A stretch of DNA of 64,000 bases from CBDCVA01 sp965222935 [NCBI: Candidatus Latescibacterota bacterium] (GTDB lineage Bacteria; Latescibacterota; CBDCVA01): NCBI GenBank assembly GCA_965222935.1, contig CBDCVA010000002.1, positions 1,054,001 to 1,118,000 of the forward strand, read 5' to 3'. The position numbers were made by a program, and so were the translations under genes. The notes beneath the pieces are model-generated. The model saw only the letters and a list, made by a program, of their open reading frames with translations, was not told where the DNA came from and made no database searches. Of the stretch, positions 1 to 8,018 are shown piece after piece. The first letter of the stretch is position 1. Each line of letters begins with the position of its first letter.

Positions 1-207
1 CCGCGAGAGCAGCCTGCCGTAGAAGATGACAGCCACGATCACACCGACGGGCACCGCGGCCATGACCACGGGCAGATTCTCGGGGCCGTATGCGGCCTTG
101 AAGAGCGTATTCGATGCGCTGCGGATGAACTCGTATCCGCACAAGAGCGCGCTCGCCGAACCCGCGATGGGTAGCACGGCCCAGAAGTGTTGTCGCGGAA
201 TATTCAT
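1..207 (-). CDS. N-terminus of a multi-pass transporter (MFS or ATP/ADP-translocase-like), cut by window edge
   Basis: Reading from the ATG at 207 toward the left edge gives 69 residues with no stop. The peptide has a first hydrophobic stretch at about residues 8-22, then the segment RSASNTLFKAAYGPENLP, then a second hydrophobic stretch at about 47-65. That middle segment resembles the loop after helix 1 of nucleotide-translocase/MFS proteins, where a helix is followed by R..(S/N)..(L/F)...G.E.LP. The gene is divergent from iolD. Only the start is visible, so substrate and full length are unknown. An overlapping plus-strand frame of similar length is a shadow. Confidence 0.5.
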   Translation of the reverse strand, partial: MNIPRQHFWAVLPIAGSASALLCGYEFIRSASNTLFKAAYGPENLPVVMAAVPVGVIVAVIFYGRLLSR

Positions 208-384
208 GCCCGGGGTTCCCGGAGGCTGTGCTGTAACGGCGCCCGGAGGTCTGTGACAACCTCAAGGATGATGGTGCCGATGATGTGCTCCCCGGCGAGA
301 CCGCCTTGGGTGCGCAAGGAAAGTAGAACGCGCCGATCTAATTGTCAGCCCCCGTGAGGTTGAAAACTGCCCTCTCAGCTCGTA

Positions 385-429
385 CACCGGTGCATTGACA
401 CCGGTGGCGACGCCGCGTTATTCTATAAT
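385..429 (+). promoter_or_regulatory. Paired palindromic octamers upstream of a TATAAT box
   Basis: The self-complementary octamer CACCGGTG occurs twice, at 385-392 and 399-406, six bases apart. It is followed by TATAAT at 424-429. TTGACA at 395-400 overlaps the second copy but lies 23 bases from TATAAT, too far for a normal sigma-70 spacing. The arrangement looks like an operator overlapping the promoter of the divergent iolD/transporter intergenic region. Regulator unknown. Confidence 0.45.
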
Positions 430-531
430 ATCCGCGTTGACTATGCACCAGCATTGGAGGATAGACTCCTGGGGCCAACGACGGAACGCTCAGGATGGGA
501 ACAAAATAGGAGCTTCCCCTTGATGTTCTGC

Positions 532-547
532 GGATCAACGTTGATCC
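532..547 (+). promoter_or_regulatory. Perfect 16-bp palindrome in the iolD leader
   Basis: GGATCAACGTTGATCC is a perfect inverted repeat with a central CG, the general form of LacI/GalR-family operators. It lies 48 bp before the iolD start, downstream of the putative promoter, where a bound repressor would block transcription. The rest of 208-595 shows no gene. Confidence 0.5.
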
Positions 548-595
548 AGGGGTCGATTCCATGCCGATAGAAAATGAAGCAAGGAGGCCGTGAGA

Positions 596-2491
596 ATGTC
601 GGGAACGAACGGTCGGAAGACGGTCCGCTTGACCATGGCTCAGGCGGTGGTCAAGTACCTGCAAGTCCAGCACAGCGAACGCGACGGTGTGACGCGCCGC
701 CTCATCCCCGCCATATTCGGGATCTTTGGCCACGGCAATGTGGCCGGGCTGGGCCAGGCGCTCCATGAAGTTGGCCGCGACCTGCCCTACTACCAACCGT
801 GCAATGAGCAATCGATGGTCCATACCGCAAGCGGCTTTGCCAGGGCGAACTTCCGGCTGGCTACCCTGGCTTGCACCTCGTCCATAGGCCCCGGCGCTAC
901 GAATATGATCACCGGCGCTGCGACGGCGACCATTAATCGCCTGCCAGTGCTTTTATTGCCATCGGATCACTACGCGTCACGGCGCCAGGACCCCGTGTTG
1001 CAGCAACTGGAGCACCCGATCTCCGGGGACGTGAGCGTCACCGATTGCTTCCGTCCGGTCAGCCGTTTCTTCGACCGCATCTCACGTCCCGAACAATTGC
1101 TCACCGCCTTGCCCGAAGCCATGCGCGTGCTGACGGACCCGGCCGAGACCGGTGTCGTGACCCTGGCGTTGCCGCAGGATGTGCAGGCGGAGGCCTACGA
1201 CTATCCGGCCCATCTCTTCGAGCGGCGCATCTGGCATGTGGAGCGCCGGTTACCGGATCCGAAGCGCGTTGACGCGGCGGTAACCCTGCTCAAGGAGGCG
1301 GAGCGCCCTGCGATCATCGCCGGCGGCGGCGTGCATCACGCCGAGGCGTGGGAGGCGCTTGAGACCTTCTCCGAGGCGTTCGGCATTCCAGTGGGCGAGA
1401 CCTTCGTCGGCAGGGGTTCGATCCGTAACGGCTCGCCGCTCCTGCTAGGCGGGCATGGCGTCACCGGCTCACCTTCCGCGGCAAAGATCATGAGTCAGGC
1501 CGACCTGGTGATCTGCGTGGGGACGCGGCTGACCGATTTCACCACGGGTTCCCATTCGGCCTTTCAGCATCCGGACGTGAAATTCATCAGCATCAACGTG
1601 TGCGGGCACGATGCCCACAAGCAGGGCGCCACCCCGATCATCGCCGACGCTCGTGAGGCATTGCGAGCCCTCACGGGTGCGGCGAAAGCGGCTGGATTGA
1701 AGCCGGACGCCCGTTATCTGGACGAGATTTCTGCGGCCAGGAGGGAGTGGGAAACGCAGCTCGCCCAGGAAGTGTACCGCCAGATCCCCGAAGAGGCGAT
1801 GAGCCAGGGACAGGTCATCGGCGTGCTCAATGACGAGGCGCAGGCGGGGGACACCATCATCGCGGCCGCCGGCGGCCCCCCCGGAGACCTTCACAAGCTG
1901 TGGGATGCGAGCCGCGGCCGGGCCTGTCACATCGAGTTCGGTTTTTCGTGTATGGGCTACGAACTGCCGGCTGGACTGGGCGTGCGCATGGCTCAGCCGG
2001 GGGGCGAGGTCGTCGTGTACATCGGCGACGGCACGTATCTGATGAACCCGATGGAGTTGGTCACCGCCATGCAGGAAAACCTGAAAATCACCGTCGTGGT
2101 CTCGGAGAATCACGGCTATCAGGTGATCCGGCAGCTTCAGATGTTTCGCTCCGGACGCAGCTTTGGCAACGAGTTTCGAGCGCGCGACGAGAGCACGAAC
2201 CGCCTCGAAGGCGACTACCTGCCGATCGATTTCGTCAAGAACGCCGAGAGCATGGGCGCCAGGGCATGGCATGTCACCGCACCGGAAGGGCTGCGCCGCG
2301 CTTTGCATGAAGCGCGCGAGGAGGAGCGGTCGTGCGTCATCGTGACGGAAGTGGAAAAGCACCGCTATCTGCCGGGGTCGGGCGTCTGGTGGGACATCGC
2401 CGCCGCGGAGGCGTCCGATGACCCCCTGACGCAAGAGTTGCGGACCGCTTATGAAGGTGAGCGGGAGAAACTGCAGCGCTTCTATTATTGA
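596..2491 (+). CDS. iolD: 3D-(3,5/4)-trihydroxycyclohexane-1,2-dione hydrolase (IolD)
   Basis: Thiamine-diphosphate enzyme of myo-inositol catabolism that opens the ring of trihydroxycyclohexanedione to give 5-deoxy-glucuronate; cytoplasmic. The 631 residues match the family length and its opening, VRLTMAQAVVKYLQVQ. The ThDP-activating glutamate is in CNEQSMVH (about residue 71). The cofactor motif begins GDGTYLMNPMEL (about 477) and ends near ENHGYQVI. I take ATG 596, not GTG 590, because AGGAGG at 582-587 is eight bases from the ATG but only two from the GTG. No other iol gene is in the window, so the rest of the pathway must lie elsewhere, or the enzyme acts on a related cyclitol. Confidence 0.9.
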   Translation: MSGTNGRKTVRLTMAQAVVKYLQVQHSERDGVTRRLIPAIFGIFGHGNVAGLGQALHEVGRDLPYYQPCNEQSMVHTASGFARANFRLATLACTSSIGPGATNMITGAATATINRLPVLLLPSDHYASRRQDPVLQQLEHPISGDVSVTDCFRPVSRFFDRISRPEQLLTALPEAMRVLTDPAETGVVTLALPQDVQAEAYDYPAHLFERRIWHVERRLPDPKRVDAAVTLLKEAERPAIIAGGGVHHAEAWEALETFSEAFGIPVGETFVGRGSIRNGSPLLLGGHGVTGSPSAAKIMSQADLVICVGTRLTDFTTGSHSAFQHPDVKFISINVCGHDAHKQGATPIIADAREALRALTGAAKAAGLKPDARYLDEISAARREWETQLAQEVYRQIPEEAMSQGQVIGVLNDEAQAGDTIIAAAGGPPGDLHKLWDASRGRACHIEFGFSCMGYELPAGLGVRMAQPGGEVVVYIGDGTYLMNPMELVTAMQENLKITVVVSENHGYQVIRQLQMFRSGRSFGNEFRARDESTNRLEGDYLPIDFVKNAESMGARAWHVTAPEGLRRALHEAREEERSCVIVTEVEKHRYLPGSGVWWDIAAAEASDDPLTQELRTAYEGEREKLQRFYY

Positions 2492-2567
2492 CCGGGGGCG
2501 CATTCAGGGGGAACTACGGGTGATGGGCGCGCCCCGATGGCCATAGCGGCACGCGCCGCCGCCACTC

Positions 2568-2723
2568 TTGCTCCCCTCCCTGCATGTGCCAGCGGAGCTT
2601 CCGCTGCCAGCGGAGCTTCCGCCGGGGAGGGGTCGGGGGTGGGGTCTCTTTAGGGTGGGGTTAGTGTCACTTTTTCAGCACTGACTTTTGCCCCAAAAAT
2701 GACGATCTTCCCCCTCGCGCCCG
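2568..2723 (+). repeat. Dispersed hairpin repeat, copy A (H block + S block, forward)
   Basis: The H block is a CCCCTCCC/GGGAGGGG stem enclosing two 18-bp units containing AGCGGA-GCT-TCCGCT, followed by a G-rich tail. It is joined to the S block, which starts AGTGTCAC, continues with CAGCACTGACTT and ends near CTCGCGCCCGA. The same blocks recur at 4681, 6280, 6681, 13822, 14909, 15104, 15767, 16931 and 18342. This copy lies just before the PhyH gene. Confidence 0.8.
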
Positions 2724-2756
2724 AAGAGAGCAGCGACCAAAGAGGAGAGCGACGCC

Positions 2757-3599
2757 ATGACCCGAATGAAGCTCACGCCACAGCAACTGGCCTTCATCGA
2801 CACCTTTGGATTCCTTCACTTTCCGGGGCTTCTGAGGGACTGCATCGATGAGATCATCGGTGCATTCGAAGCCGTCTGGGCGGCCCACGGCGGCGGGCAC
2901 GACGACAAGGCGCACGACGGCACGGAGCGCTCCTGCATCGTCCCTTTCGTCGATCAGAGCGAATACCTCTGTGGGCTTCTGGACGATCCTCGCATTGACG
3001 GCATCATCGCAAGCCTGCTCGGCGACGACTACAACTACCTGGCCAGCGACGGCAATTACTACGTGGGAGATACCCGCTGGCATTCCGATGGGGGCTGGCA
3101 GCGGCCCATCGTCTACTACAAGATGGCCTTTTATCTCGACCCATTGACGCGTGATACGGGCGCCTTGCGCGTTATACCCGGCAGTCACAGGCACGAGGAT
3201 GCGTATGCGGAGAGCCTGCAGCGGGGTCTACCTGGCTCCGAGGAGGCCTGGGGCGTCCACGGTAGCCAGGTGCCGGCCGTGGCCCTGGAGACCGAGCCGG
3301 GCGATGTCGCCGTCTTTCATCAAGGTACCAAGCACAGCAGTTGGGGCGGCGGTGCGAGACGACGGATGTTCACCCTCAACTTTTCAGCCCGGTATACCCC
3401 CGAACAGTTGCCTATGCTGCGCGGCGAGATCAGTAAGCTCGCCCGGTTCTGGATGGATTCGGTCTATGGCGAGACGATGCTTCGCACCGCTGGCCCCGAG
3501 CGTATGCGCCACCTCGAACAGGCCCTGGCCAACCAGGATCATCTGCCGGAACTCTCCCGTGCGGCGCGCGAAGAGATGAACGAGCCCTCGCGCGGGTGA
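2757..3599 (+). CDS. Phytanoyl-CoA dioxygenase (PhyH) family protein
   Basis: Predicted Fe(II)/2-oxoglutarate oxygenase of 280 residues, a usual length. The metal triad is visible: H109 and D111 in WHSDGGW, and H193 in FHQGTKHSSW. R201-R203 just after are placed to bind 2-oxoglutarate. The start has GAGGAG upstream. It is followed 28 bp later by an amidohydrolase on the same strand, so the two are probably co-transcribed. The substrate cannot be read; PhyH proteins in such genomes hydroxylate many small molecules, and phytanoyl-CoA itself is unlikely. Confidence 0.85.
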   Translation: MTRMKLTPQQLAFIDTFGFLHFPGLLRDCIDEIIGAFEAVWAAHGGGHDDKAHDGTERSCIVPFVDQSEYLCGLLDDPRIDGIIASLLGDDYNYLASDGNYYVGDTRWHSDGGWQRPIVYYKMAFYLDPLTRDTGALRVIPGSHRHEDAYAESLQRGLPGSEEAWGVHGSQVPAVALETEPGDVAVFHQGTKHSSWGGGARRRMFTLNFSARYTPEQLPMLRGEISKLARFWMDSVYGETMLRTAGPERMRHLEQALANQDHLPELSRAAREEMNEPSRG

Positions 3600-3627
3600 T
3601 CATCGCCCGCAGCGTCCAGGCGCCGCT

Positions 3628-4602
3628 ATGGGATCGTCCCAGGCCATGATCGTCGATGCGCACGTCCACATCTTCCCCGAGGTCCGGGGCCTGGTGGGCG
3701 CTGGTCCCACGCGCGGTCTGGGCTATGGCCGTATCGCCATTGGCGACGGGGAGATGCAACTGCTCCCGCCCTATGGCGAGAAAACCGTCTTCACGGCTGA
3801 AATGCTCCTCGCGAACATGGATTGGGCCGGAGTGGACAAGGCGGTCATGCTCCAGGGGCCGTTCTACGGAGCGTGCAATCCGTACGTGCTGGAGGCCCAA
3901 AGCCGTCATCCCGAGCGTCTATTGGGCGCCGCTTTCCTCGATCCGTGGGCCCCCGACAATCGCACAGCCTTCGACGCCATCGCCGCTTCATCCGGCTTTC
4001 GGGCGGTCAAACTCGAGTGTTCCGTGTCGGCCGGACTGTGCGGCATCCACCCCGAGGCCAGGCTCGATGCGCCCGAGATCGCCTGGCTGTGGGCCGAGCT
4101 CGAAGAGCGCGGATGGGTCCTGGTCCTCGATCTGGGTGCCGTGGGCAGTCGCTCCTATCAGACGAGCGCCGTGCGCGCCATCGCCGAAGAGCATCCCGGC
4201 CTCCGGATCGTCGTAGCGCATCTGGGCCAACCGACCCCCCAGGCGGAGGCCGACCCGGCCCTGTGGCGTCTGTGGCTCGATCAGATCGATCTTGGCCGTC
4301 TGCCCAACGTGTGGTTTGACACGGCCGCTCTTCCGCACTACGTGCCGGACGAGGACTACCCCTACCCCAGCGCGGGACGGTACTTGCGCCTGGCTGCCGA
4401 ACGCATCGGCCCGGCCAAGATCATGTGGGGCACGGATCAGCCGGGGCTTCTCGGTTACGCGAACTATCCGCAACTGGTGAAGCTGGCCGCCTTGCACACC
4501 GGGTTTCTGTCATCCGATGAACGAGCCCTCATTCTCGGTGGAAACGCCCTGCACGTTTACCGCTGGTCGTCGCGTTCAGTGATTCGCGAGGGGAAAGATT
4601 GA
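3628..4602 (+). CDS. Amidohydrolase family 2 protein
   Basis: TIM-barrel metal-dependent hydrolase or decarboxylase of the Amidohydro_2 type, 324 residues. Metal ligands are visible as DAHVHIFPE at the N-terminus, VVAHLGQP near the middle and IMWGTDQPG toward the C-terminus, in the family order. An internal ATG at 3646 (MIVDAHVH) is an equally good start because neither has a clear ribosome site. This family includes 2-pyrone-4,6-dicarboxylate hydrolases, decarboxylases and sugar lactonases; the sequence does not choose among them. Probably an operon with the PhyH gene upstream. Confidence 0.8.
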   Translation: MGSSQAMIVDAHVHIFPEVRGLVGAGPTRGLGYGRIAIGDGEMQLLPPYGEKTVFTAEMLLANMDWAGVDKAVMLQGPFYGACNPYVLEAQSRHPERLLGAAFLDPWAPDNRTAFDAIAASSGFRAVKLECSVSAGLCGIHPEARLDAPEIAWLWAELEERGWVLVLDLGAVGSRSYQTSAVRAIAEEHPGLRIVVAHLGQPTPQAEADPALWRLWLDQIDLGRLPNVWFDTAALPHYVPDEDYPYPSAGRYLRLAAERIGPAKIMWGTDQPGLLGYANYPQLVKLAALHTGFLSSDERALILGGNALHVYRWSSRSVIREGKD

Positions 4603-4680
4603 GCGCCCCTGAGCCTCGGGAATCCCGGCTTCGTTCCCTGCGCATCCGGGCCAACCGCCCCCCAGGCGGAGGCCGACCTT

Positions 4681-4848
4681 ACTCCCCTCCCTGCAAGCGG
4701 GGAGGGGCTGGGGGTGGGGTTCTCTTGCTCCCCTCCCTGCATGTGCCAGCGGAGCTTCCGCTGCCAGCGGAGCTTCCGCCGGGGAGGGGGTTAGTGTCAC
4801 GAATCTAGCACTGACTTAGCCCCTCCGATGCATTATCTTCCCACCCGT
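4681..4848 (+). repeat. Dispersed hairpin repeat, copy B (two H blocks + S block, forward)
   Basis: A short H block without inner units (CCCTGCAAGCGGGGAGGGG) is followed by a full H block with two inner 18-bp units and then the S block (AGTGTCAC, AGCACTGACTT). The S block here ends in a variant form, TTATCTTCCCACCCG, which copy C nearly shares (one T/C difference). The preceding stretch 4603-4680 shows no gene. Confidence 0.8.
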
Positions 4849-4946
4849 GATGACCGAGAGCGCTTGGACACAGCAAGAGGAGGCCTTCGCCACCGCCTTG
4901 GCCGATGGGCTGACCGAAGCCGAATCCGCCCAGGCGGCCGGCTGCG
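4849..4946 (+). pseudogene. Truncated copy of a small terminase-like gene
   Basis: ATG 4849 begins 32 residues (MTESAWTQQEEAFATALADG and on to AESAQAAGC) that match the start of the frame at 6339 with few changes. The match stops at the cysteine codon, where the terminator and convergent gene of the next entries begin. The sequence style (QE.F...L..GLT.AESAQAAGC) recalls the N-terminal helix-turn-helix of small terminase subunits. I read it as a fragment left by duplication, not a functional gene. Confidence 0.6.
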
Positions 4947-4950
4947 CAGT

Positions 4951-4991
4951 GGGAAAAGAAAAGGCCCCCGCGCGGGCTGGGCACGGGGGCC
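4951..4991 (-). terminator. Intrinsic terminator of the secreted-protein gene
   Basis: On the minus strand an 8-bp GC stem (GGCCCCCG at 4963-4970 pairing with CGGGGGCC at 4984-4991) is followed by TTTTCTTTT. It lies 30 bp after the stop codon of the minus-strand gene at 5021. Confidence 0.8.
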
Positions 4992-5020
4992 GCATCGTAA
5001 AGCGATGGCCAGAGAAGGGC

Positions 5021-5641
5021 CTACCGCAGGAACGCCGCCTTGACCGCCCTCCACGTGGCCGCTTCCACCGCCACCGAGTCGTTTTGGTTTTCCCCATCGG
5101 GTCCAATGATGGGCGCGCCCGAAGTTACCAGCGCTTCGATTTCTTCGAGCTGTTCGAGCAGGGACAGGTTGGGATCGACCTCCACCCAGTGGCCGGTGCT
5201 GATCTTCGCGAAATAGCCGGTGTGCGGAATCAACGGATCCGGCACGATCAGCGCCCCATCCACAACGCGGTAGAAATACCCGCCTATCTGTGATAGGTTA
5301 GCACCGACCTTGATGCGGACATCCGTGCCGCCTGGACCTTCTCCCATGAGAGTAGTCCCGCCGTGGAAGTCGAGTTGATCCCAGCCGCCCAAGGCTTCTG
5401 CAATGGCCTTGAGCTCGTCGAACCTGCCTGCAACGTTGTCGGGATCGATCTCCACTTCGTCGCCGGACGTCGTGCCGATCGTGACCCCCGTGAAAGAGGG
5501 GTCGGAGCGGTCTATCTCCACAAGTTGGCCGTCCACAAGGCGGAAGAGACGCCCTTCTGCACTGCTGGAACCCACCGTGAAAACGAGCAATACAGCGGCC
5601 AGAACGCAGGCCCCAAGACAAAAAACGGAGCGCTTTGACAT
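5021..5641 (-). CDS. Small secreted protein of unknown function
   Basis: 206 residues beginning with a clear signal peptide: KR near the N-terminus, hydrophobic core VFCLGACVLAAVLLVFTVG, and cleavage likely after SSAEG. The mature part has two similar segments, each built around a (R)LVDGQLVEID or RVVDGALIVPD phrase, suggesting an internal repeat, and ends WRAVKAAFLR. AAGGAGG lies nine bases before the ATG. It has its own terminator and a hairpin in its leader, so it looks like an independent one-gene unit placed between two copies of the terminase-like sequence. I do not recognise a family. Confidence 0.75.
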   Translation of the reverse strand: MSKRSVFCLGACVLAAVLLVFTVGSSSAEGRLFRLVDGQLVEIDRSDPSFTGVTIGTTSGDEVEIDPDNVAGRFDELKAIAEALGGWDQLDFHGGTTLMGEGPGGTDVRIKVGANLSQIGGYFYRVVDGALIVPDPLIPHTGYFAKISTGHWVEVDPNLSLLEQLEEIEALVTSGAPIIGPDGENQNDSVAVEAATWRAVKAAFLR

Positions 5642-5659
5642 GGCTCAACTCCTCCTTGA

Positions 5660-5702
5660 AATAAAAGATAGAGGCCCCGCCCTTGTAGACGGGGACTCTA
5701 TC
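5660..5702 (-). promoter_or_regulatory. Hairpin plus T-run in the leader of the secreted-protein gene
   Basis: GATAGAG (5667-5673) pairs with CTCTATC (5696-5702), with an inner CCCC/GGGG extension. On the minus strand the stem is followed directly by TTTTATT and then, a few bases on, by the AAGGAGG ribosome site. This is the geometry of a transcription attenuator, though it could be the terminator of a lost upstream unit. Confidence 0.5.
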
Positions 5703-6139
5703 TATCCTAGATCGAATCGGTGCTTCACCAGCGTGAGGTTTTTGGACGCCTTAGAAGTCACCAACGGTGATAGGTTGATATGTAGGTTCCAGCAGCAACG
5801 GCGTTACCGCTCTCATCCAGCCCATTTCACACGATGCTGTACTTCATGCACCAAGGTCCGCACGCACGGTCTGGGCCAGAGCTTCTCGGCAACCGGGAGC
5901 GCACTATCGGAACAACATCTTGATGGCGTCCCAACTCGACTCCACAGGGGCCGCGCCCGTGCCTTGATGCCCCGCTGTTGGGGGGCTTGTTGTAGGTGGT
6001 GAAACGCAAGTAAAACAGGGGCTTCGTCTATGGGATGGAATATAACCAACCTACGGCGCAATAAAAGCTTCCGATATCTGTTTGTCAAGAGAAAAATGAT
6101 GGAGGAGATTTCATTTATGTGTTGTTGGGAAAAAACGAT
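5703..6139. other. Gene-poor stretch with no recognisable feature
   Basis: No frame here has coding character, and I see no RNA gene. Base composition is less GC-rich than the flanks, particularly around 6010-6140. The stretch separates the secreted-protein gene from a remnant that resembles that gene's 3' end. Confidence 0.5.
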
Positions 6140-6220
6140 CTATGAGCGGAAAGCCGCGCGCAGGGCCTCGATGCTGACCCTAGCCACGGTCCCGGGGTCT
6201 GGGCCGATCTGGACCGGCGT
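6140..6220 (-). pseudogene. Possible remnant of a second secreted-protein 3' end
   Basis: On the minus strand the end of this stretch reads TPVQIGPD, then VARVSIEALRAAFR, then a stop at 6140-6142. It resembles the C-terminus of the protein at 5021, which has APIIGPD and then VAVEAATWRAVKAAFLR. A TAG lies in frame shortly upstream, so it is not an intact gene. A run of six T follows the stop. The match is short. Confidence 0.35.
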
Positions 6221-6279
6221 CGCCGATGGTCTTCGGGTCACTCCCTACTCCGCTAACGATCTCCTCGCCCGTGACCGAT

Positions 6280-6338
6280 GTAGTGTCACACATCCAGCAC
6301 TGACTTGGCCCCTCCAATGTATTATCTTTCCACCCGTG
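6280..6338 (+). repeat. Dispersed repeat, copy C (S block only, forward)
   Basis: AGTGTCAC followed by CCAGCACTGACTT and the variant end TTATCTTTCCACCCG, nearly identical to the S block of copy B. No H block precedes it. As in copy B, the terminase-like ATG follows directly. Confidence 0.75.
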
Positions 6339-6839
6339 ATGACCGAGAGCACTTGGATACCGCAGGAGAAGGCCTTCGCCACCGCCTTGGCCAATGGGCT
6401 GACCGAAGCCGAATCCGCTCAAGCGGCCGGCTGCACCCCCGAAGCCGCCTTGCAACTCTTGAGCGACGCGACTTTCCGCACCCATCTGGACGCGCTCACG
6501 CTACAGCGGTGCCGCGCGGCGCGCGCCGAAGCCTTGAGAGTCGCCCGGCGCAAGCTGCGCGAAGCGATGAACGCCCCCTCGAAGAAGGACCCGCTCGACT
6601 GGGTCAAGCTCGTGTGGACGCTATCCAACGACGTCGCCGCCGGAGATCCCTTCCCCCCTCCTCACGCGGGGCCTTCCTTTATCTCCCCTCCCTGCCTGCC
6701 CGCGGAGCTTCCGCCGCCCGCGGAGCTTCCGCCGGGGAGGGGGTTAGGGGGTGGAGTTAGTGTCACTCATCCAGCACTGACTTTCATCCCGAAAATGACG
6801 ATCTTACCACTCGCGCCCGATGAGAGCAGCCGCCGATGA
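6339..6839 (+). CDS. Small terminase-like helix-turn-helix protein whose 3' end is repeat sequence
   Basis: About 105 residues from ATG 6339 look like real protein (MTESTWIPQEKAFATALANG, then a helical stretch around TPEAALQLLSDATFRTHLD and RRKLREAMNAPSKKDPLDW). They resemble small terminase subunits or other homeodomain-like phage proteins. From about 6655 the frame runs through hairpin repeat copy D, giving low-complexity proline-rich translation to a stop at 6839. The original 3' end therefore appears to have been replaced by the repeat. Whether it is expressed is unknown; it may be a pseudogene. Confidence 0.45.
   Translation: MTESTWIPQEKAFATALANGLTEAESAQAAGCTPEAALQLLSDATFRTHLDALTLQRCRAARAEALRVARRKLREAMNAPSKKDPLDWVKLVWTLSNDVAAGDPFPPPHAGPSFISPPCLPAELPPPAELPPGRGLGGGVSVTHPALTFIPKMTILPLAPDESSRR
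6681..6820 (+). repeat. Dispersed hairpin repeat, copy D (H + S blocks, forward)
   Basis: A CCCCTCCC/GGGGAGGGG stem encloses two inner units, here with a CCCGCGGAGCTTCCGCC variant, followed by AGTGTCAC, CCAGCACTGACTT and an end close to copy A. It lies just before the dehydrogenase at 6862. Confidence 0.8.
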
Positions 6840-6861
6840 CACAGACGAGAGGAGTGCACCC

Positions 6862-7962
6862 ATGAAGGCCGCAGTGGTTCATGAACTGAATGCCCCCTTC
6901 GTCATCGAGGACGTAACGCTCGAAGAGCCCGGTCCGGGTGAAGTGCGGGTCCGCATGGCTGCCAGCGGCGTCTGTCATTCCGATTGGCATGTGCTCACCG
7001 GTGCGTTCCCCCGTCGTCCGATGCCCGTCGTGTTGGGGCACGAGGGGGCCGGCGTTGTGGAAGCCACCGGGCGCGGGGTGGCCCATGTCGAGCCCGGCGA
7101 CCATGTCATCCTGTCCTGGGCACCGGCGTGCGGCGCATGCTTCTACTGCCTGCGCGACAGGGCCGGACTCTGCGAAACCTTCCTGGGGCCGAGGCGGGAG
7201 GGCACCATGCTCGACGGCACCACCCGCATGCGGATTCATGACGAAAGGGTGCACCAGTTCAACGCGGTATCCACGTTTGCCGAGCGGACGGTTGTCCCCG
7301 AACAGGCGTGCGTCCCGGTGGGTAAGGAGTTGCCGCTGAAAATCGCGGCCCTGATCGGCTGTGCCGTCACGACGGGTGTGGGAGCGACCATGTACACCGT
7401 TCAGATACGGCCCGGTGACAGCGTCGTCGTTTATGGTTGCGGTGGCGTGGGATTGAACGTCTTGCAGGGGGCCGCCCTGCACGGCGCTGAACCCATCATC
7501 GCCATCGATCAAATGCCGGCGAAAATGGAGCTCGCCAGGACCTTCGGCGCGACGCACGCCGTGGTGGCCGACGAGGGGACGACCGACGCCATCCGGGACC
7601 TCACGGGGGGACGCGGCGCGGATTATGTCTTCGAAGCCATCGGTATCCCGGCGGTGCAGGAGGCGGCGTTTGATGCGTTGCACCCGGGCGGGACGCTGGT
7701 GCTGGTCGGCGCTGCGCCCGTGGGCTCTTCCATCAGCCTGCCCCCTCTCACGATCACCTTGCACGAAAAGAGAGTGATAGGAAGCCTCTACGGCTCTTCC
7801 AATCCGCGCCGGGACTTTCCCCTGCTCCTGGATCTCTACGCGGCGGGCAAGCTCAAGCTCGATGAACTGATCTCCCGCGAGTATCGTCTGGACGAGATCA
7901 ACGCAGCTTTCGAGGCCATGCTGGGCGGCGAGGTGGCCCGCGGTTTGATCGTCTTCGACTAG
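6862..7962 (+). CDS. Zinc-dependent alcohol dehydrogenase
   Basis: Medium-chain NAD(P)-dependent dehydrogenase, 366 residues. The catalytic zinc site is seen in GVCHSDWH (cysteine 38) and GHEGAGV. The structural zinc site CGACFYCLRDRAGLC is complete. The nucleotide fold has GCGGVGLN. ATG 6862 is chosen over an upstream in-frame start because MKAAVVHEL is the family opening and GAGGAG precedes it. The length and the loop after the structural zinc resemble class III/AdhC-type enzymes. A second dehydrogenase follows 56 bp later, so the two are probably transcribed together. Substrate not readable. Confidence 0.88.
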   Translation: MKAAVVHELNAPFVIEDVTLEEPGPGEVRVRMAASGVCHSDWHVLTGAFPRRPMPVVLGHEGAGVVEATGRGVAHVEPGDHVILSWAPACGACFYCLRDRAGLCETFLGPRREGTMLDGTTRMRIHDERVHQFNAVSTFAERTVVPEQACVPVGKELPLKIAALIGCAVTTGVGATMYTVQIRPGDSVVVYGCGGVGLNVLQGAALHGAEPIIAIDQMPAKMELARTFGATHAVVADEGTTDAIRDLTGGRGADYVFEAIGIPAVQEAAFDALHPGGTLVLVGAAPVGSSISLPPLTITLHEKRVIGSLYGSSNPRRDFPLLLDLYAAGKLKLDELISREYRLDEINAAFEAMLGGEVARGLIVFD

Positions 7963-8018
7963 GCGATGGGTGTCGGTATGCACGAGCGACGGACGTTGGT
8001 CCTCAGTGGAGATTTCGC

